Positions 53,560 through 63,518 of a stretch of 64,000 nucleotides of DNA are shown one piece after another. Source of the DNA: an uncultured Acidobacteriota bacterium (GTDB lineage Bacteria; Acidobacteriota; Terriglobia; Bryobacterales; Bryobacteraceae). The stretch is from NCBI GenBank assembly GCA_902825945.1, contig CADECY010000014.1, positions 1 to 64,000 on the forward strand, written 5' to 3'. Both the position numbers and the translations under genes were made by a program. The notes under the pieces are model-generated. The model was given only the letters and a program-made list of their open reading frames with translations, had not been told where the DNA came from and did not search any database. Position 1 is the stretch's first letter; the number at the start of each line of letters is the position of its first letter.

Positions 53560-55257
53560 ATGCGGCGGCGTACGTTTCTCCAAACAGCGGGTGCGGTTGC
53601 CTTGCAGGCGCAGACCGCGAGCGATGGAGCAATTTATCTCACCGATCTCGACCGTTGCCAGCCAGCGGCGGCGTTGAGTGCGAAGTCCGCGCGTGGACGC
53701 TGGCGGATGCTGCCGTTTGAAGCGGAAGGCGCGAAAGGCACGATGCTCGTCGCGGGTCAGAACACGGGCGCGCCGGAGATCCGCTACGCGCCGAAGCGAT
53801 CGGGCGTGTACGAGATCTGGTTCGGAACCCGCTCCTACGGAACCGGCGAGGACGTGACGCAGTTGCTCGCCAAACTGTCGGGCGATCAGGCTTTTTCGCG
53901 TCTGATTCATCGCGGCGAGGATCGTGCGCGAGTGGACGAGTACTATTGGAAAACCGCGGACCTTGCGAATCAGGACATCGTGTTCCGGCAGTGGCGGCGG
54001 CAGATCGTGTCGATCGATCCGAACTCGGTGGCGAATCCCTGCGCGGGTGTCTGGCTCGCCTACATCAAGCTCGTGCCGACCCTAGGGGAGCCGACGTCCA
54101 AAGCGAACAAACGGCTCTACGGGCATCACGACGCCTGGAGCTACACGTACGAATACCGGCCCACTTCCGTCGCCGACATCAAGCGTGAACTCGAACCGTT
54201 TCGCGACACCGATTTCACCCGCATCTATTGGGAAGGCGGAATGGGTGACAGGATGTACCTGCCCACGAAAACCGGCGTGCCCGCGACCGATCATTGGATC
54301 GGCGACCCGTACCGAGTGGGCGACCGTCTCGCGGCTGAGTCCTGGCAGGCACTGAAGCGGCAAGGCATCGATCCGTTCAAAACGGCGCTCGACTACGCTC
54401 ACGCTCTCGGAATGGAGTTTCACGCGACGTATCGTCCCGCGGGTTTCCACTTCCCGGTTCCGGAAGACGAGTGGAACACCGGCGGCATCTACGACAAACA
54501 TCCGGAATGGCGCGGGCAAGACAAGCAAGGGCGGCCCACTCCGAGACTGTCGTATGCGTACAAGGAAGTCCGCCAGGCCGCGCTCGGATTCGTCAAGGAG
54601 ATGCTCGCCTATCAGGTGGATGGAGTGTGCATCGCCTACAACCGGCGTCCGCCGCTCGTCGAGTACGAAAAGCCGGTGCTCGACAGCTTCCGCCAAGCCA
54701 CCGGACTCGATGCGACGCAACTCGACGATCGCGACCCGCGCTGGCTGAAGCATCGCGCCGGTGTTCTGACGCAGTTCATGCGCGAATTGCGTTTGATGGT
54801 GGGCGCTAAGCCGGTCACCGCGATCGTGATGAGCAGCGAGCGCGAGAACCTCTTTCAGGCGATGGACCTCGAAGCGTGGATCGCGGAAGGGCTGGTGGAC
54901 ACGATTGTGCCGTACACGTCGGTGGAGCGGCTCACCAGTACCGCCGACTCCTGGGACGATCCGCGCGATCTCGAGTTCTTCGTGCGCATCACGCGCGGAA
55001 CCAAGTGCGAACTCGCGCCGAACATGATGCCACGCCTGATGCCGCCCGAGACGTATTTGAAGCGCGCGAAGGCGATTTACGATCTCGGTGTCGAGCGATT
55101 GTTCTTCTGGGACACCAACGCGCGCTACCACTTCGATCCGTCCTGGAGTGTCCTGCGCCGGCTCGGACACAAAGACGCGCTGCCCGTGCCCGCGCGGCCT
55201 GGGAAGAAACTCCGGAAACTCGGAGATTGGGACCTCACCTATGCGACTCCTGGCTAG
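53560..55257 (+). CDS. Exported TIM-barrel glycoside-hydrolase-like protein
   Basis: The 565-residue protein carries a Tat-like leader (MRRRTFLQTAGAVALQAQT), an N-terminal beta domain of about 150 residues (RSGVYEIWFGTRSYGTG) and a putative TIM-barrel: DFTRIYWEGGMGDRMYLPTK, ALDYAHALGMEFHATYRPAG, QVDGVCIAYNRRPPLVEYE, VGAKPVTAIVMSSERENLFQ, GLVDTIVPYTSVE. It resembles GH10-like and DUF4015-type proteins of uncertain activity. Glu/Asp residues lie at strand ends, but I cannot assign nucleophile or acid. It is 3 bp from the DapA-like gene and overlaps the FG-GAP start by 17 bp, so the three form one operon. Confidence 0.7.
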   Translation: MRRRTFLQTAGAVALQAQTASDGAIYLTDLDRCQPAAALSAKSARGRWRMLPFEAEGAKGTMLVAGQNTGAPEIRYAPKRSGVYEIWFGTRSYGTGEDVTQLLAKLSGDQAFSRLIHRGEDRARVDEYYWKTADLANQDIVFRQWRRQIVSIDPNSVANPCAGVWLAYIKLVPTLGEPTSKANKRLYGHHDAWSYTYEYRPTSVADIKRELEPFRDTDFTRIYWEGGMGDRMYLPTKTGVPATDHWIGDPYRVGDRLAAESWQALKRQGIDPFKTALDYAHALGMEFHATYRPAGFHFPVPEDEWNTGGIYDKHPEWRGQDKQGRPTPRLSYAYKEVRQAALGFVKEMLAYQVDGVCIAYNRRPPLVEYEKPVLDSFRQATGLDATQLDDRDPRWLKHRAGVLTQFMRELRLMVGAKPVTAIVMSSERENLFQAMDLEAWIAEGLVDTIVPYTSVERLTSTADSWDDPRDLEFFVRITRGTKCELAPNMMPRLMPPETYLKRAKAIYDLGVERLFFWDTNARYHFDPSWSVLRRLGHKDALPVPARPGKKLRKLGDWDLTYATPG

Positions 55258-57760
55258 CGCACTCGCGCTGAGTTTCGCGGCGCACGCCGCCGATTCCTGG
55301 ATCACCGATTCGTTCGAGGAGTTCTCGCGCGGCAAGCTCGATGCGGCGGGCAACAATCTGTACGTTTCGCGTGACGGCACACTGCGCGCCATCAATCGCT
55401 TCGACCTGAATCGCGACGGCTATCTCGATCTCGTCTTCAACAGCACACACGACTATTCGTACCTGCTGCCGGCTGTCGCGGCATCGCGCGAGAGGCGGGT
55501 GGAACTCGGTGTCGACGGATCGCGCCGCGTTTGGGTAGGCGATCTGAATCGCGATGGATTCGCGGACGCGGTCTTCACGCCGAACGATAGCGGACTGCAG
55601 AGTCCGCGCCGGTATCTGAAGATCGCATGGGGCGCGGCCGATGGCCTCAGTCCATCGAGGGTGAGTGGTGTGCTTCCGGTCTACGGCGCGATCACCGCCG
55701 TTGCGGCCGACCTCAATGGCGACGGCTGGTCCGACATCGTCACGCTGAATCAGAAAGCGTGGGCACCGGGGCAGCCATCAGGCAACATCGTGCGCGTCTA
55801 TTGGGGCGCACCGACCGGATTCCGGTCCGCGAACTTCAAGGACTTCGGCGTTGCGGATGCGGTCGATCTCGCGGCAGCGGCGAACGATGTCGCGGTGTTG
55901 ACGAAGGGTTCGGTTCGGCTGCTGATCGCGGGTGCCGAGGTGAAACTCAGCATGACCGATGCGCGATCGATCGCGGCTTCGGGCGCGAAGTTCATCGTGG
56001 GTACGGCGAAGAAGGTGCTGTCAGTGAGCGTCCGTCCGCCGGCGGTCGCGGAACTCGATTCGCGCGGTGCGGCCCATGTCGCGGTGGATGGATCAACCGT
56101 GATCCTGACGGATGATCGCGGCGTCCGCGTAAAGGGCGGCACGGAGATCGCGATCGCGAACGCGACGGCCGCGGCGATGCTCGACTACAACGGAGACGGC
56201 AAGAAGGACATCGCCATCTCGCTGCTTCACGACGGATCGCGCATGGAAGCCGATTCGGTTGTCTATTTCGCGATGGGCAACGGCCAGTTCGAGCGCGGAG
56301 CCGCGATTCGCACGATCGGCGCGGCCCATGTCACCGCGATGGGTTCGACCGCGATTTTCGCGAACAGCCTCGGTGGAACGGTCGCCGAGAAGGTTCCGAT
56401 CTATGTCTACTGGGGTGGCCCGGATGGATACCAGACCTCCAAGCGCTGGGAGATTCCGCTGCAGAGCGGCTATGAGTCGAGCGCGGCCGACCTGAATGCG
56501 GACGGATGGCCGGATTTCATCGTGCTGAACTCGGGCCACGTCGGCGAGGTGTCGACTGGCGAGCCGACGCTCGGCGCGAACATCCTTTGGGGCTCGAAAG
56601 ACGGCTTCGACTGGAACCGGCGGACCACGCTCGCCGAGTTCGACATCGGTTCGAGCGCGGTGGCGGATCTCAATCGCGACGGCTACCTCGATGTCGTCCT
56701 GGGCGCGTTCGATACTCCGCGCAAGCGCGACCGGCTGATGATCTACTGGGGTTCCGCCGAAGGCTACTCGAAACAGCGCCGCACCGCGCTGAGCGACTCT
56801 GGGCGCGCGGTGAGCCTCTCGCTCGCCGACTTCGATGGAGACGGTTGGCTCGACATCGCCGCCGTCGATTCGACGCGTGATCGGGTGATCCTCTTCAGCG
56901 GATCGGCGAACGGCTTCGATCCGAAACGCATGTCGACGATCGATGTCCCGTTCGCGATCTCACTCGAGACGGCGGACCTCAACCGCGACGGCCGGCTCGA
57001 TCTGATCATCGGTTCGTATCAGGACAAGGAGAGCGGCGCGCACGACGGCGGAACGTATCTGTTCTGGGGAGACGCAAAGGGCTTTCGGCAGGCAAATTCG
57101 CAGTGGTTGCCCGGATTCGCGCCAGTGGGACCCGCTGTGGCCGATTTCGATGGCGACGGCTATCTCGACCTGTTCACCCCGCACTACCTGGGCAACGGCA
57201 CGCGAGAACAAGTTCCGAGCTATTTGTACTGGGGGTCGAAGGAGGGATTTTCGCCCCGCCGCCGCACGCCGCTCACGACGGACTCCGCTCACGATGCCCT
57301 CGCGGCGGACTTCAATGGCGATGGACTGCTCGATCTCGCGGTGTCATGCCACACGACGGACGGCGACCACAAGGCCGCATCCACGATCTTCTTCAACGAC
57401 GGCCGCCGGTTCGCGAATCCGCGCAAGCAGATGCTGCCGACGATCGGACCGCACTGGATGTGGGATCAGGACATGGGCCACATCGCGACGCGGGCTTGGC
57501 GGCAGACGTATGAGTCCGAAGTGCGGGACCTCGGTAAGGCATCGGCGCGTGTCGATGTGGAGGCCGATGCGGAGTCGCCGGCCGGGGCGAAGGTGATCGT
57601 GGAACTCCGATCCGCAGCCGCGCGCGAACCAGTTGCGGCAGCGGAGTGGAAACCGGCGGGCGGTGCGGCTGAGCGGTTCGCGCAATACCGGTTAACGCTG
57701 GTGTCCGCGAACGGGGATGCTTACCCGGAAGTTCGAAGGGTCACGGTTCGATCAAACTGA
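55241..57760 (+). CDS. Secreted FG-GAP/VCBS repeat protein with calcium-binding loops
   Basis: The ATG at 55241 gives 839 residues with a leader MRLLASALALSFAAHA. Ten loops of the form D-x-[ND]-x-DG-x-x-D occur, for example DLNRDGYLDLVF, DLNGDGWSDIVT, DYNGDGKKDIAI, DFDGDGYLDLFT and DFNGDGLLDLAV; each is a FG-GAP/VCBS calcium site, and VYWGAPTGF or LFWGDAKGF blades separate them. The chain therefore folds as two integrin-like beta-propellers. It may bind glycans or the cell surface. It ends 20 bp inside the convergent ParA gene. It starts inside the TIM-barrel gene by 17 bp. Confidence 0.85.
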   Translation: MRLLASALALSFAAHAADSWITDSFEEFSRGKLDAAGNNLYVSRDGTLRAINRFDLNRDGYLDLVFNSTHDYSYLLPAVAASRERRVELGVDGSRRVWVGDLNRDGFADAVFTPNDSGLQSPRRYLKIAWGAADGLSPSRVSGVLPVYGAITAVAADLNGDGWSDIVTLNQKAWAPGQPSGNIVRVYWGAPTGFRSANFKDFGVADAVDLAAAANDVAVLTKGSVRLLIAGAEVKLSMTDARSIAASGAKFIVGTAKKVLSVSVRPPAVAELDSRGAAHVAVDGSTVILTDDRGVRVKGGTEIAIANATAAAMLDYNGDGKKDIAISLLHDGSRMEADSVVYFAMGNGQFERGAAIRTIGAAHVTAMGSTAIFANSLGGTVAEKVPIYVYWGGPDGYQTSKRWEIPLQSGYESSAADLNADGWPDFIVLNSGHVGEVSTGEPTLGANILWGSKDGFDWNRRTTLAEFDIGSSAVADLNRDGYLDVVLGAFDTPRKRDRLMIYWGSAEGYSKQRRTALSDSGRAVSLSLADFDGDGWLDIAAVDSTRDRVILFSGSANGFDPKRMSTIDVPFAISLETADLNRDGRLDLIIGSYQDKESGAHDGGTYLFWGDAKGFRQANSQWLPGFAPVGPAVADFDGDGYLDLFTPHYLGNGTREQVPSYLYWGSKEGFSPRRRTPLTTDSAHDALAADFNGDGLLDLAVSCHTTDGDHKAASTIFFNDGRRFANPRKQMLPTIGPHWMWDQDMGHIATRAWRQTYESEVRDLGKASARVDVEADAESPAGAKVIVELRSAAAREPVAAAEWKPAGGAAERFAQYRLTLVSANGDAYPEVRRVTVRSN

Positions 57761-58736
57761 GCCGGTCAAGAATCTTCGCCGAAAGATCCTCGAAGTCCTC
57801 CCGCGCCGATTGGACCGCTTGCAGGTGCGCTCCGATGGCGCCGTCGGCTGGCTTCAGGTGAAAGATCGGTTTGCGGGCATCCTGTGCGAGTGGGAACAGA
57901 CTACGGTAGTGTTTCAACATCTTCAAGCAGTGCGGATCGTCCGCGGGGTTCGTGATGCTCGGCTCAGGCAGACCCAGAACAGACGTGGCGTATTCGGCTG
58001 GAATCTTCTTGATCCATTTCTCGTAGGCCCGAACCGGACGATCGAGGCGAATGGAGTGCTGGAGCACGACATACCCGGCTGGAACGATTACGCCCCGAGG
58101 GAGTTCCAGCGAGGAGTCTGGATTCTTGGCGAGACGCTCTTTCCATGCCTTGCGCCAATCGGCGAGACGTGGACCGAGATTCCGAAGTCCCTGGAGGGAG
58201 AACAAGTCCGGGGCCAGAGGGGTGACGACAAGGTCCGCGGAAATCAATCCCGCCCTGTTGATCGCGCCGAGATTCGGACCGAGGTCCATGAGCACCAGAT
58301 CTGCTCGTCTGGAAGCAGCCGCGGATTGGATAATGCGCCAAAATGCGGACGTCACCCGGAAGGCGCGTTCGTCGCCGTCGTTACACTTCGGCCAGACCTC
58401 TGAGAGCGTATCTTCGAAACGGGCGAGATTCAGGTCACCGACCAAGAGGCCGATGTTGGACTTGATCTCCTCGATTGTTGGATCGGCAACGTCGCCGACC
58501 CCTCTTCGCAGAGGCTCGATACAACCAGCGATCGTTCTCTTGGGGGATCCAGGCTGCCAGTACGCCTCGAGATCATCTTCACCGAGGAATGCCGATGTCA
58601 GATTCGCCTGAGGATCGAGGTCAACCGCCAAAACGTTGAGCGCCTGATCCGAGTATGACCAAGCGAGGTGGTACACAAGTGTCGTCTTGCCGACGCCGCC
58701 CTTGTTGTTGAAGAAGGCGATCACCGGCACACTCAT
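57741..58736 (-). CDS. ParA-family ATPase
   Basis: The 331-residue protein has the deviant Walker A KGGVGKTT (residues 12-19), the Walker A' DLDPQAN, and the Walker B DLVLMDLGPNLGAIN. The C-terminal 150 residues are not standard for chromosomal ParA (which would be about 260 residues) and include LPRGVIVPAGYVVLQHS. No parB gene or clear parS is adjacent. The start is coupled to the AlbA_2 gene: its ATG overlaps the upstream stop as ATGA (58733-58736). A partition, plasmid-addiction or signalling role is possible; function inferred only. Confidence 0.85.
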   Translation of the reverse strand: MSVPVIAFFNNKGGVGKTTLVYHLAWSYSDQALNVLAVDLDPQANLTSAFLGEDDLEAYWQPGSPKRTIAGCIEPLRRGVGDVADPTIEEIKSNIGLLVGDLNLARFEDTLSEVWPKCNDGDERAFRVTSAFWRIIQSAAASRRADLVLMDLGPNLGAINRAGLISADLVVTPLAPDLFSLQGLRNLGPRLADWRKAWKERLAKNPDSSLELPRGVIVPAGYVVLQHSIRLDRPVRAYEKWIKKIPAEYATSVLGLPEPSITNPADDPHCLKMLKHYRSLFPLAQDARKPIFHLKPADGAIGAHLQAVQSAREDFEDLSAKILDRLSLIEP

Positions 58737-59941
58737 GGTCGCGGCCTCAGCGTCGCCGCCACGAACGAATCTTCCACAGTGAACTCCAATTCCGGATTGC
58801 CGTTACGCTCGAGCGCCTTCCGCGCGGTCGGGATGCCAGCGCCGAAACGTTGGACATATCCGAGATTCTTCATCGCTTCGGCAAGATGCGGATTCCGGTA
58901 GTCCGTGATTCCTGGCCGGCCGAAGTTGGCCTTCGAGACCTGACCAAAGGGCCCACCCGGGTTGTGGATCTCGATTCGATCGTCGAACCAATAGATCCGC
59001 ACAGGTGCATTCGTGCCGTCATAGTTCCGATGCATCAAGGCGTTGCGGGCGAGCTGCGACAGTGCTTCGAGCGGATAGTCGGCATCCCTGATCTCGATCG
59101 GACCGGCCGTGAAATTGGAACCCGTACTGATCGAGTTCGCAAGCACTTCATCCAGCCTGGACAGCATCGAACTGAGCGGTCCGTCAATCTCCTTCTGGTT
59201 CTTGATGGGATCGGTGAGATCTTTGCCCGCGATCCGGAGGAACTGTACATAGGCTCCTGGCAGGAAGCCGCGAATGTTCTTTCCGCAGACCATCAGGCCC
59301 AAGTTCGTGGGCACGGGCTCATCCGGTCCAACGGCGAAGCGAAGGGAGGCGAGTTGCTCGACTGGAGTCCTTTTGTTCTCGCGCAACACATCAGCCGAAA
59401 CAGCAGCGGGCAAATAACTGGCACGGAAAAGATCGACGTCGAGATCGTCGATCGATGCTGATGCCGCCGGACGCACGTCCCATGGCAAGTCCCGATGTCG
59501 CCGCCGTTCCGACAATCGGCCCTCTTCCTCCGCGGTTGCAATGGCTCGTCTCGGCCCAACCCGAATCCAAGTTCGTCCCTGGTATCGAACGGGAGGCGCA
59601 TCGGAAGGGAACACCGTGACGACCGCGACATCGCATCCGCTCAGCTCACGCCTCTGCACCGTCATGTTCGGGGGCGGAAGCGTGTTGCCATCTGACCGAA
59701 TGTCCGCCAAGCGGAGCAGCAGATCATCTGTCACCGGGTAACCAGCACATTCGCCATTGTCTTTGACCCCGATCAGCAGGACACCGGGGCGGCCATGACC
59801 CGGCATGTCGTTCGCAAATGCGCAAACAGCTTGGCGGATCTTCTCCATGTCCGACAGCCGCTCCTTGCGCTCGACTCGATCCGACTCTAGATCCTTCATC
59901 ATCGAGACGAGTTGTTCGTCAGACAAAGGCTGGGTGTTCAT
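58733..59941 (-). CDS. AlbA_2 (Schlafen-type) ATP-binding protein
   Basis: The 402-residue protein opens with an AlbA_2/Schlafen domain (about 10-160): ESDRVERKER and CAFANDMPGHGRPGVLLIGV with KDNG after it carry the acidic and Lys residues of the family. The C-terminal domain is a GHKL-like ATP-binding region: LEALSQLARNALMHRNYDGT, IEIHNPGGPFGQVSKANFG and RFGAGIPTARKALERNG, as in divergent RecG-like/AlbA_2 proteins. No membrane segment. It is coupled by a 4-bp overlap to parA. The domain is used in nucleic-acid binding or cleavage in Schlafens and in some defence systems. Confidence 0.8.
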   Translation of the reverse strand: MNTQPLSDEQLVSMMKDLESDRVERKERLSDMEKIRQAVCAFANDMPGHGRPGVLLIGVKDNGECAGYPVTDDLLLRLADIRSDGNTLPPPNMTVQRRELSGCDVAVVTVFPSDAPPVRYQGRTWIRVGPRRAIATAEEEGRLSERRRHRDLPWDVRPAASASIDDLDVDLFRASYLPAAVSADVLRENKRTPVEQLASLRFAVGPDEPVPTNLGLMVCGKNIRGFLPGAYVQFLRIAGKDLTDPIKNQKEIDGPLSSMLSRLDEVLANSISTGSNFTAGPIEIRDADYPLEALSQLARNALMHRNYDGTNAPVRIYWFDDRIEIHNPGGPFGQVSKANFGRPGITDYRNPHLAEAMKNLGYVQRFGAGIPTARKALERNGNPELEFTVEDSFVAATLRPRP

Positions 59942-60064
59942 CTTCAGTTCTCCAGCATCGCACGAGCGCGCGGCCATGATACGATCGATTGAATCCAGGG
60001 GAACGGTAGCGGGGCTCGGACTCTGTTCTCGCCACGTCCCCGTCAAGCAAAGGGGACTATCAGG

Positions 60065-63000
60065 ATGAGACTGGCCGCCATTCTCGCCGTGCTGTGCTTC
60101 GCGCCGGCAATCTACTCTCAGCAAGTCACCGGAACCATCACAGGGTCGGTCATCGACTCGACCGGAGCCGCGGTTTCCGGCGCCAACCTGCGTCTCGGCA
60201 ACACGCAAACCGGTCAGGTACGCGAGGCCGCTTCGAGCGAAGATGGCACGTTCCGGTTTCTCGTTCTTCAACCCGGCATCTACCGGCTCGACGTTTCGCA
60301 GGCTGGCTTCAAGGCCGCGCGGCGCGACAACATCGTGGTCGAGGCCGATCGCTCGCTCGCGGTTCCGATCACTCTCGAGGTGGGCGCGGTCAGCGAGGTG
60401 ATCGAAGTGACCGGCGGCGCGCCGCTGCTCGAGCCCAACACTTCGTCTCTTGGAACGGTCATGGACCAGCGCAAGGTGGAGGAGCTGCCGCTCAACGGCC
60501 GCAACCCACTCGGGCTCGCCAACCTGATTCCCACTGTTCGCGGCATCGGGTTCTTCGGCGGACAAGTGCTGTCGAGTTGGCGCCTGGCCGCGATTTCGAT
60601 TGGCGGCGGACCACCGCTCGCCAACGGCTTCCTCGTCGATGGAATCGCGAGTGAGAAGGTGACGATCGCGGGCACGCAGACGTTCCTCTCGATCGACGCG
60701 ACGCAGGAGTTCAAGGTATTGACCAACGCGATGTCGGCCGAGTTCGGACGCACCGCCGGCGGCATCATCTCGATCGTCAGCAAAGGCGGAACCAACGAGG
60801 TTCATGGCAATCTGTTCGAATTCCTTCGCAACGACAACCTGAACGCCAACGATTTCTTCGCGAACCGCGCTGGACGCAAGGTGGGAGCGCTCGCATACAA
60901 CCAGTTCGGCGGATCGATCGGCGGGCCGGTACGAAAGAACAAGATCTTCTTCTTCACCAACTACGAGGCTTTCTTCGAGCGGCGCGCCAGCCAATCCGTC
61001 ATCACCTCGCCGACCACGCTGCAACGCGCCGGCGACTTTTCGGAAACGCGCACGGCCGCGAATCAGTTGATCACGATCCATGACCCCTTCACCACGCGCG
61101 CGCAGGGTACCGGATTCGTGCGTGACGCGTTTCCCGGTAACCGGATTCCGGCGAGCCGCATCGATCCGGTTGGCCGCAACGCGCTCACCTATTATCCGGT
61201 TCCGAATCTGCCCGGAGCCCCCTTCACGCAGGCGCAGAATCTTTTCCTACAGGGGCCGGGTCCGATCGATCGCCACGCCATCACGGCGAAAGGCGATTGG
61301 AACATTTCGTCATCGCGCCGCATCAGCGGGCGCTACACGTGGGACGATCTCGACTGGGGTTTCCCGCGCCTTTGGAATACACCGGCCGAGCCGGATGGAC
61401 GAAAGGTCCTGATTCCGCGCAACAGCTCTTCGCTGAACTACAACGACACGATCACGCCGACGCTGCTGCTCGAAGCCCGAACCGGTTTCAATCGCGAGCA
61501 CGAACACTTCTTCACACCGAGCGAGGGCTTCGACATCGCCTCGCTCGGCATGCCCGAAGCGTTCAAGCGCCAGACCTACGTGGGACGGGGTGCGGACACA
61601 GGCCGGTTCCCGCTGATGAGTGTCGCGGACGCGGCCAACTTCGGCGCGATCGCCTCGCGCGGCGGTCCGTCGCATACCACGCTCACCAGCGCGGCTGTGA
61701 CCAAGATCAAAGGCGCGCACACGATCAAGACCGGGTTCGAGCATCGTTGGTATGCCGCCAACGACTACGGCCGCGAGAACTCGGTGGGCACCTACGCGTT
61801 CAATCGCGGCTTCACGCAAGGCCCCGATCCGCTGCAAGCGTCCGCGACGGCGGGTTTCGGAGTCGCGTCGCTGCTGCTCGGAACCCCAGCTTCCGGATCC
61901 GCCCGGTTGCAGACCGACGGCACCGCGAGTCTCCACTACTACGCCGCGTTCATCCAGGAAGATTGGAAGATTAGCCGCTCGCTCACGTTGAACCTCGGCC
62001 TACGCTGGGAGAACGAAGCTCCGCCGACCGATCGCTACAACGTGTTGACCAACTTCGATCCGAATGTCGCGTCTCCGCTGCGAGTGCCTGGCTACGACCT
62101 CCGCGGCGGACTCACTTTCCCCGGCGTCGGCGGACTGAGCCGCTATCAGCGCGAGCCCAACCTCAATGACTGGGGCCCGCGCGTGGGCTTCGCCTGGCAG
62201 GCGCATCCGAAAACCGTGGTGCGCGGCGGATTCGGCATCATGTTCGTGCCCATCACGATCTCACTGGCTCGCACCGGCTATCTGAATGACACGCCGATGG
62301 TGAGCACGCTCGACGGTGGACGCACGCCACAGGATCGCATGAGCAACCCCTTCCCGAACGGTCTCACTCCGCCAACCGGCAGCAAGGATGGCCTGCTCAC
62401 CGGAATCGGAACAAGCATCGCCGGCCAGTTGCGCGAGGCCAATCGAGGCTACACCGAGCAGTGGAACTTCACGCTGCAACACCAGCCGTGGAACAATTGG
62501 CTGTTCGAAGCGGCGTGGGTCGGCAACCACGGTGTCCGATTGTTCGGCGACGGGCGCAACCTCAATCAGATCTCGGACGCCAACTTCCAGCAGTTCGGGA
62601 CGCAGTTGGCGCAGACGATTCCCAATCCCTTCCGGGGCCTGATCTCCACGGGCCCGCTGGCGGGTGCCACCATCACGCGCCAGCAGAGCCTGCTTCCTTA
62701 TCCACAGTTCACCGGGGTCAACGGCGGATACTCCTTCATCAACAACTCGATCTACCACGCGCTCGCGGTGAAGGTGGAAAAGCGGATGTCGCACGGACTC
62801 TCGTTCCTGTTGTCGTACGCGGCATCGAAGCTGATCGATGACGGTGCGAATCTCGGGCAGGTGCGCCCCGGGGCAGCGGTCACCACCACGCCGCAGAACT
62901 GGAACAACCTGCGCGCCGAGCGGAGCAAGAGCTCCCAGGATGTCCCGCAGCGCATGGTATTCAGCGCCCTTTGGGAACTGCCCTTCGGCAAGAGCGGATC

Positions 63001-63463
63001 GGCGCTCGCTCGCCACGTGATCGGCGGATGGCAGTTGAACGCGATTCAAACCATGGAGAGCGGCACTCCGCTTTCGTTGTCCGCCGCCGTGGCCGGCGGA
63101 GGCAACCGCCCCAATGTCGTGCCGGGCACATCGGCGCGGCTCGCAAACCCCACCATCGACCGCTGGTTCGACACAGCCGCCTTCTCGAACCCCGCAGGTT
63201 ACACCTACGGCAACGTCTCGCGAACCCTGCCCGATGTCCACACCGATTCGGTCTACAACATGGATCTGTCGCTGTTCAAGAACTTCGCGATCAGCGAGCG
63301 CTACAAGCTTCAGTTCCGGGCCGAGGCATTCAACATCTCCAACACCCCGACCTTCGGCGAACCTGGACGCGCAATCAACGCCGCGACGTTCGGAGTGGTG
63401 ACCGCCACCGCGTTCAGTCCGAAGCCCCGCGAAGTGCAACTCGCGTTGCGCCTCCTGTTCTGA
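60065..63463 (+). CDS. TonB-dependent receptor, Oar-like
   Basis: The 1,132-residue outer-membrane protein starts with a signal peptide (MRLAAILAVLCFAPAIYS). A carboxypeptidase-regulatory-like domain follows (GSVIDSTGAAVSGANLRLGN), then the plug with VMDQRKVEELPLNGRNPLGL and ISIVSKGGTNEVHGNLFEF, and the barrel, ending in PREVQLALRLLF. The plug block matches that of the receptor at 46518-49907, but the barrels differ. It lies 123 bp from the divergent AlbA_2 start. Substrate unknown. A hairpin follows the stop. Confidence 0.92.
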   Translation: MRLAAILAVLCFAPAIYSQQVTGTITGSVIDSTGAAVSGANLRLGNTQTGQVREAASSEDGTFRFLVLQPGIYRLDVSQAGFKAARRDNIVVEADRSLAVPITLEVGAVSEVIEVTGGAPLLEPNTSSLGTVMDQRKVEELPLNGRNPLGLANLIPTVRGIGFFGGQVLSSWRLAAISIGGGPPLANGFLVDGIASEKVTIAGTQTFLSIDATQEFKVLTNAMSAEFGRTAGGIISIVSKGGTNEVHGNLFEFLRNDNLNANDFFANRAGRKVGALAYNQFGGSIGGPVRKNKIFFFTNYEAFFERRASQSVITSPTTLQRAGDFSETRTAANQLITIHDPFTTRAQGTGFVRDAFPGNRIPASRIDPVGRNALTYYPVPNLPGAPFTQAQNLFLQGPGPIDRHAITAKGDWNISSSRRISGRYTWDDLDWGFPRLWNTPAEPDGRKVLIPRNSSSLNYNDTITPTLLLEARTGFNREHEHFFTPSEGFDIASLGMPEAFKRQTYVGRGADTGRFPLMSVADAANFGAIASRGGPSHTTLTSAAVTKIKGAHTIKTGFEHRWYAANDYGRENSVGTYAFNRGFTQGPDPLQASATAGFGVASLLLGTPASGSARLQTDGTASLHYYAAFIQEDWKISRSLTLNLGLRWENEAPPTDRYNVLTNFDPNVASPLRVPGYDLRGGLTFPGVGGLSRYQREPNLNDWGPRVGFAWQAHPKTVVRGGFGIMFVPITISLARTGYLNDTPMVSTLDGGRTPQDRMSNPFPNGLTPPTGSKDGLLTGIGTSIAGQLREANRGYTEQWNFTLQHQPWNNWLFEAAWVGNHGVRLFGDGRNLNQISDANFQQFGTQLAQTIPNPFRGLISTGPLAGATITRQQSLLPYPQFTGVNGGYSFINNSIYHALAVKVEKRMSHGLSFLLSYAASKLIDDGANLGQVRPGAAVTTTPQNWNNLRAERSKSSQDVPQRMVFSALWELPFGKSGSALARHVIGGWQLNAIQTMESGTPLSLSAAVAGGGNRPNVVPGTSARLANPTIDRWFDTAAFSNPAGYTYGNVSRTLPDVHTDSVYNMDLSLFKNFAISERYKLQFRAEAFNISNTPTFGEPGRAINAATFGVVTATAFSPKPREVQLALRLLF

Positions 63464-63475
63464 GGGTGCGGTTTC

Positions 63476-63506
63476 CCGCATGGAGCCATGGCTCGGCTCC
63501 ATGCGG
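63476..63506. terminator. Bidirectional hairpin between convergent receptor genes
   Basis: A perfect 12-bp stem CCGCATGGAGCC / GGCTCCATGCGG with a 7-base loop lies 12 bp after the receptor stop and 12 bp before the stop of the next, opposite gene. No T-run follows on either side, so it is terminator-like; efficiency cannot be judged. Its symmetric position between convergent ends suggests that it serves both. Confidence 0.5.
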
Positions 63507-63518
63507 CGAACGCGAACG

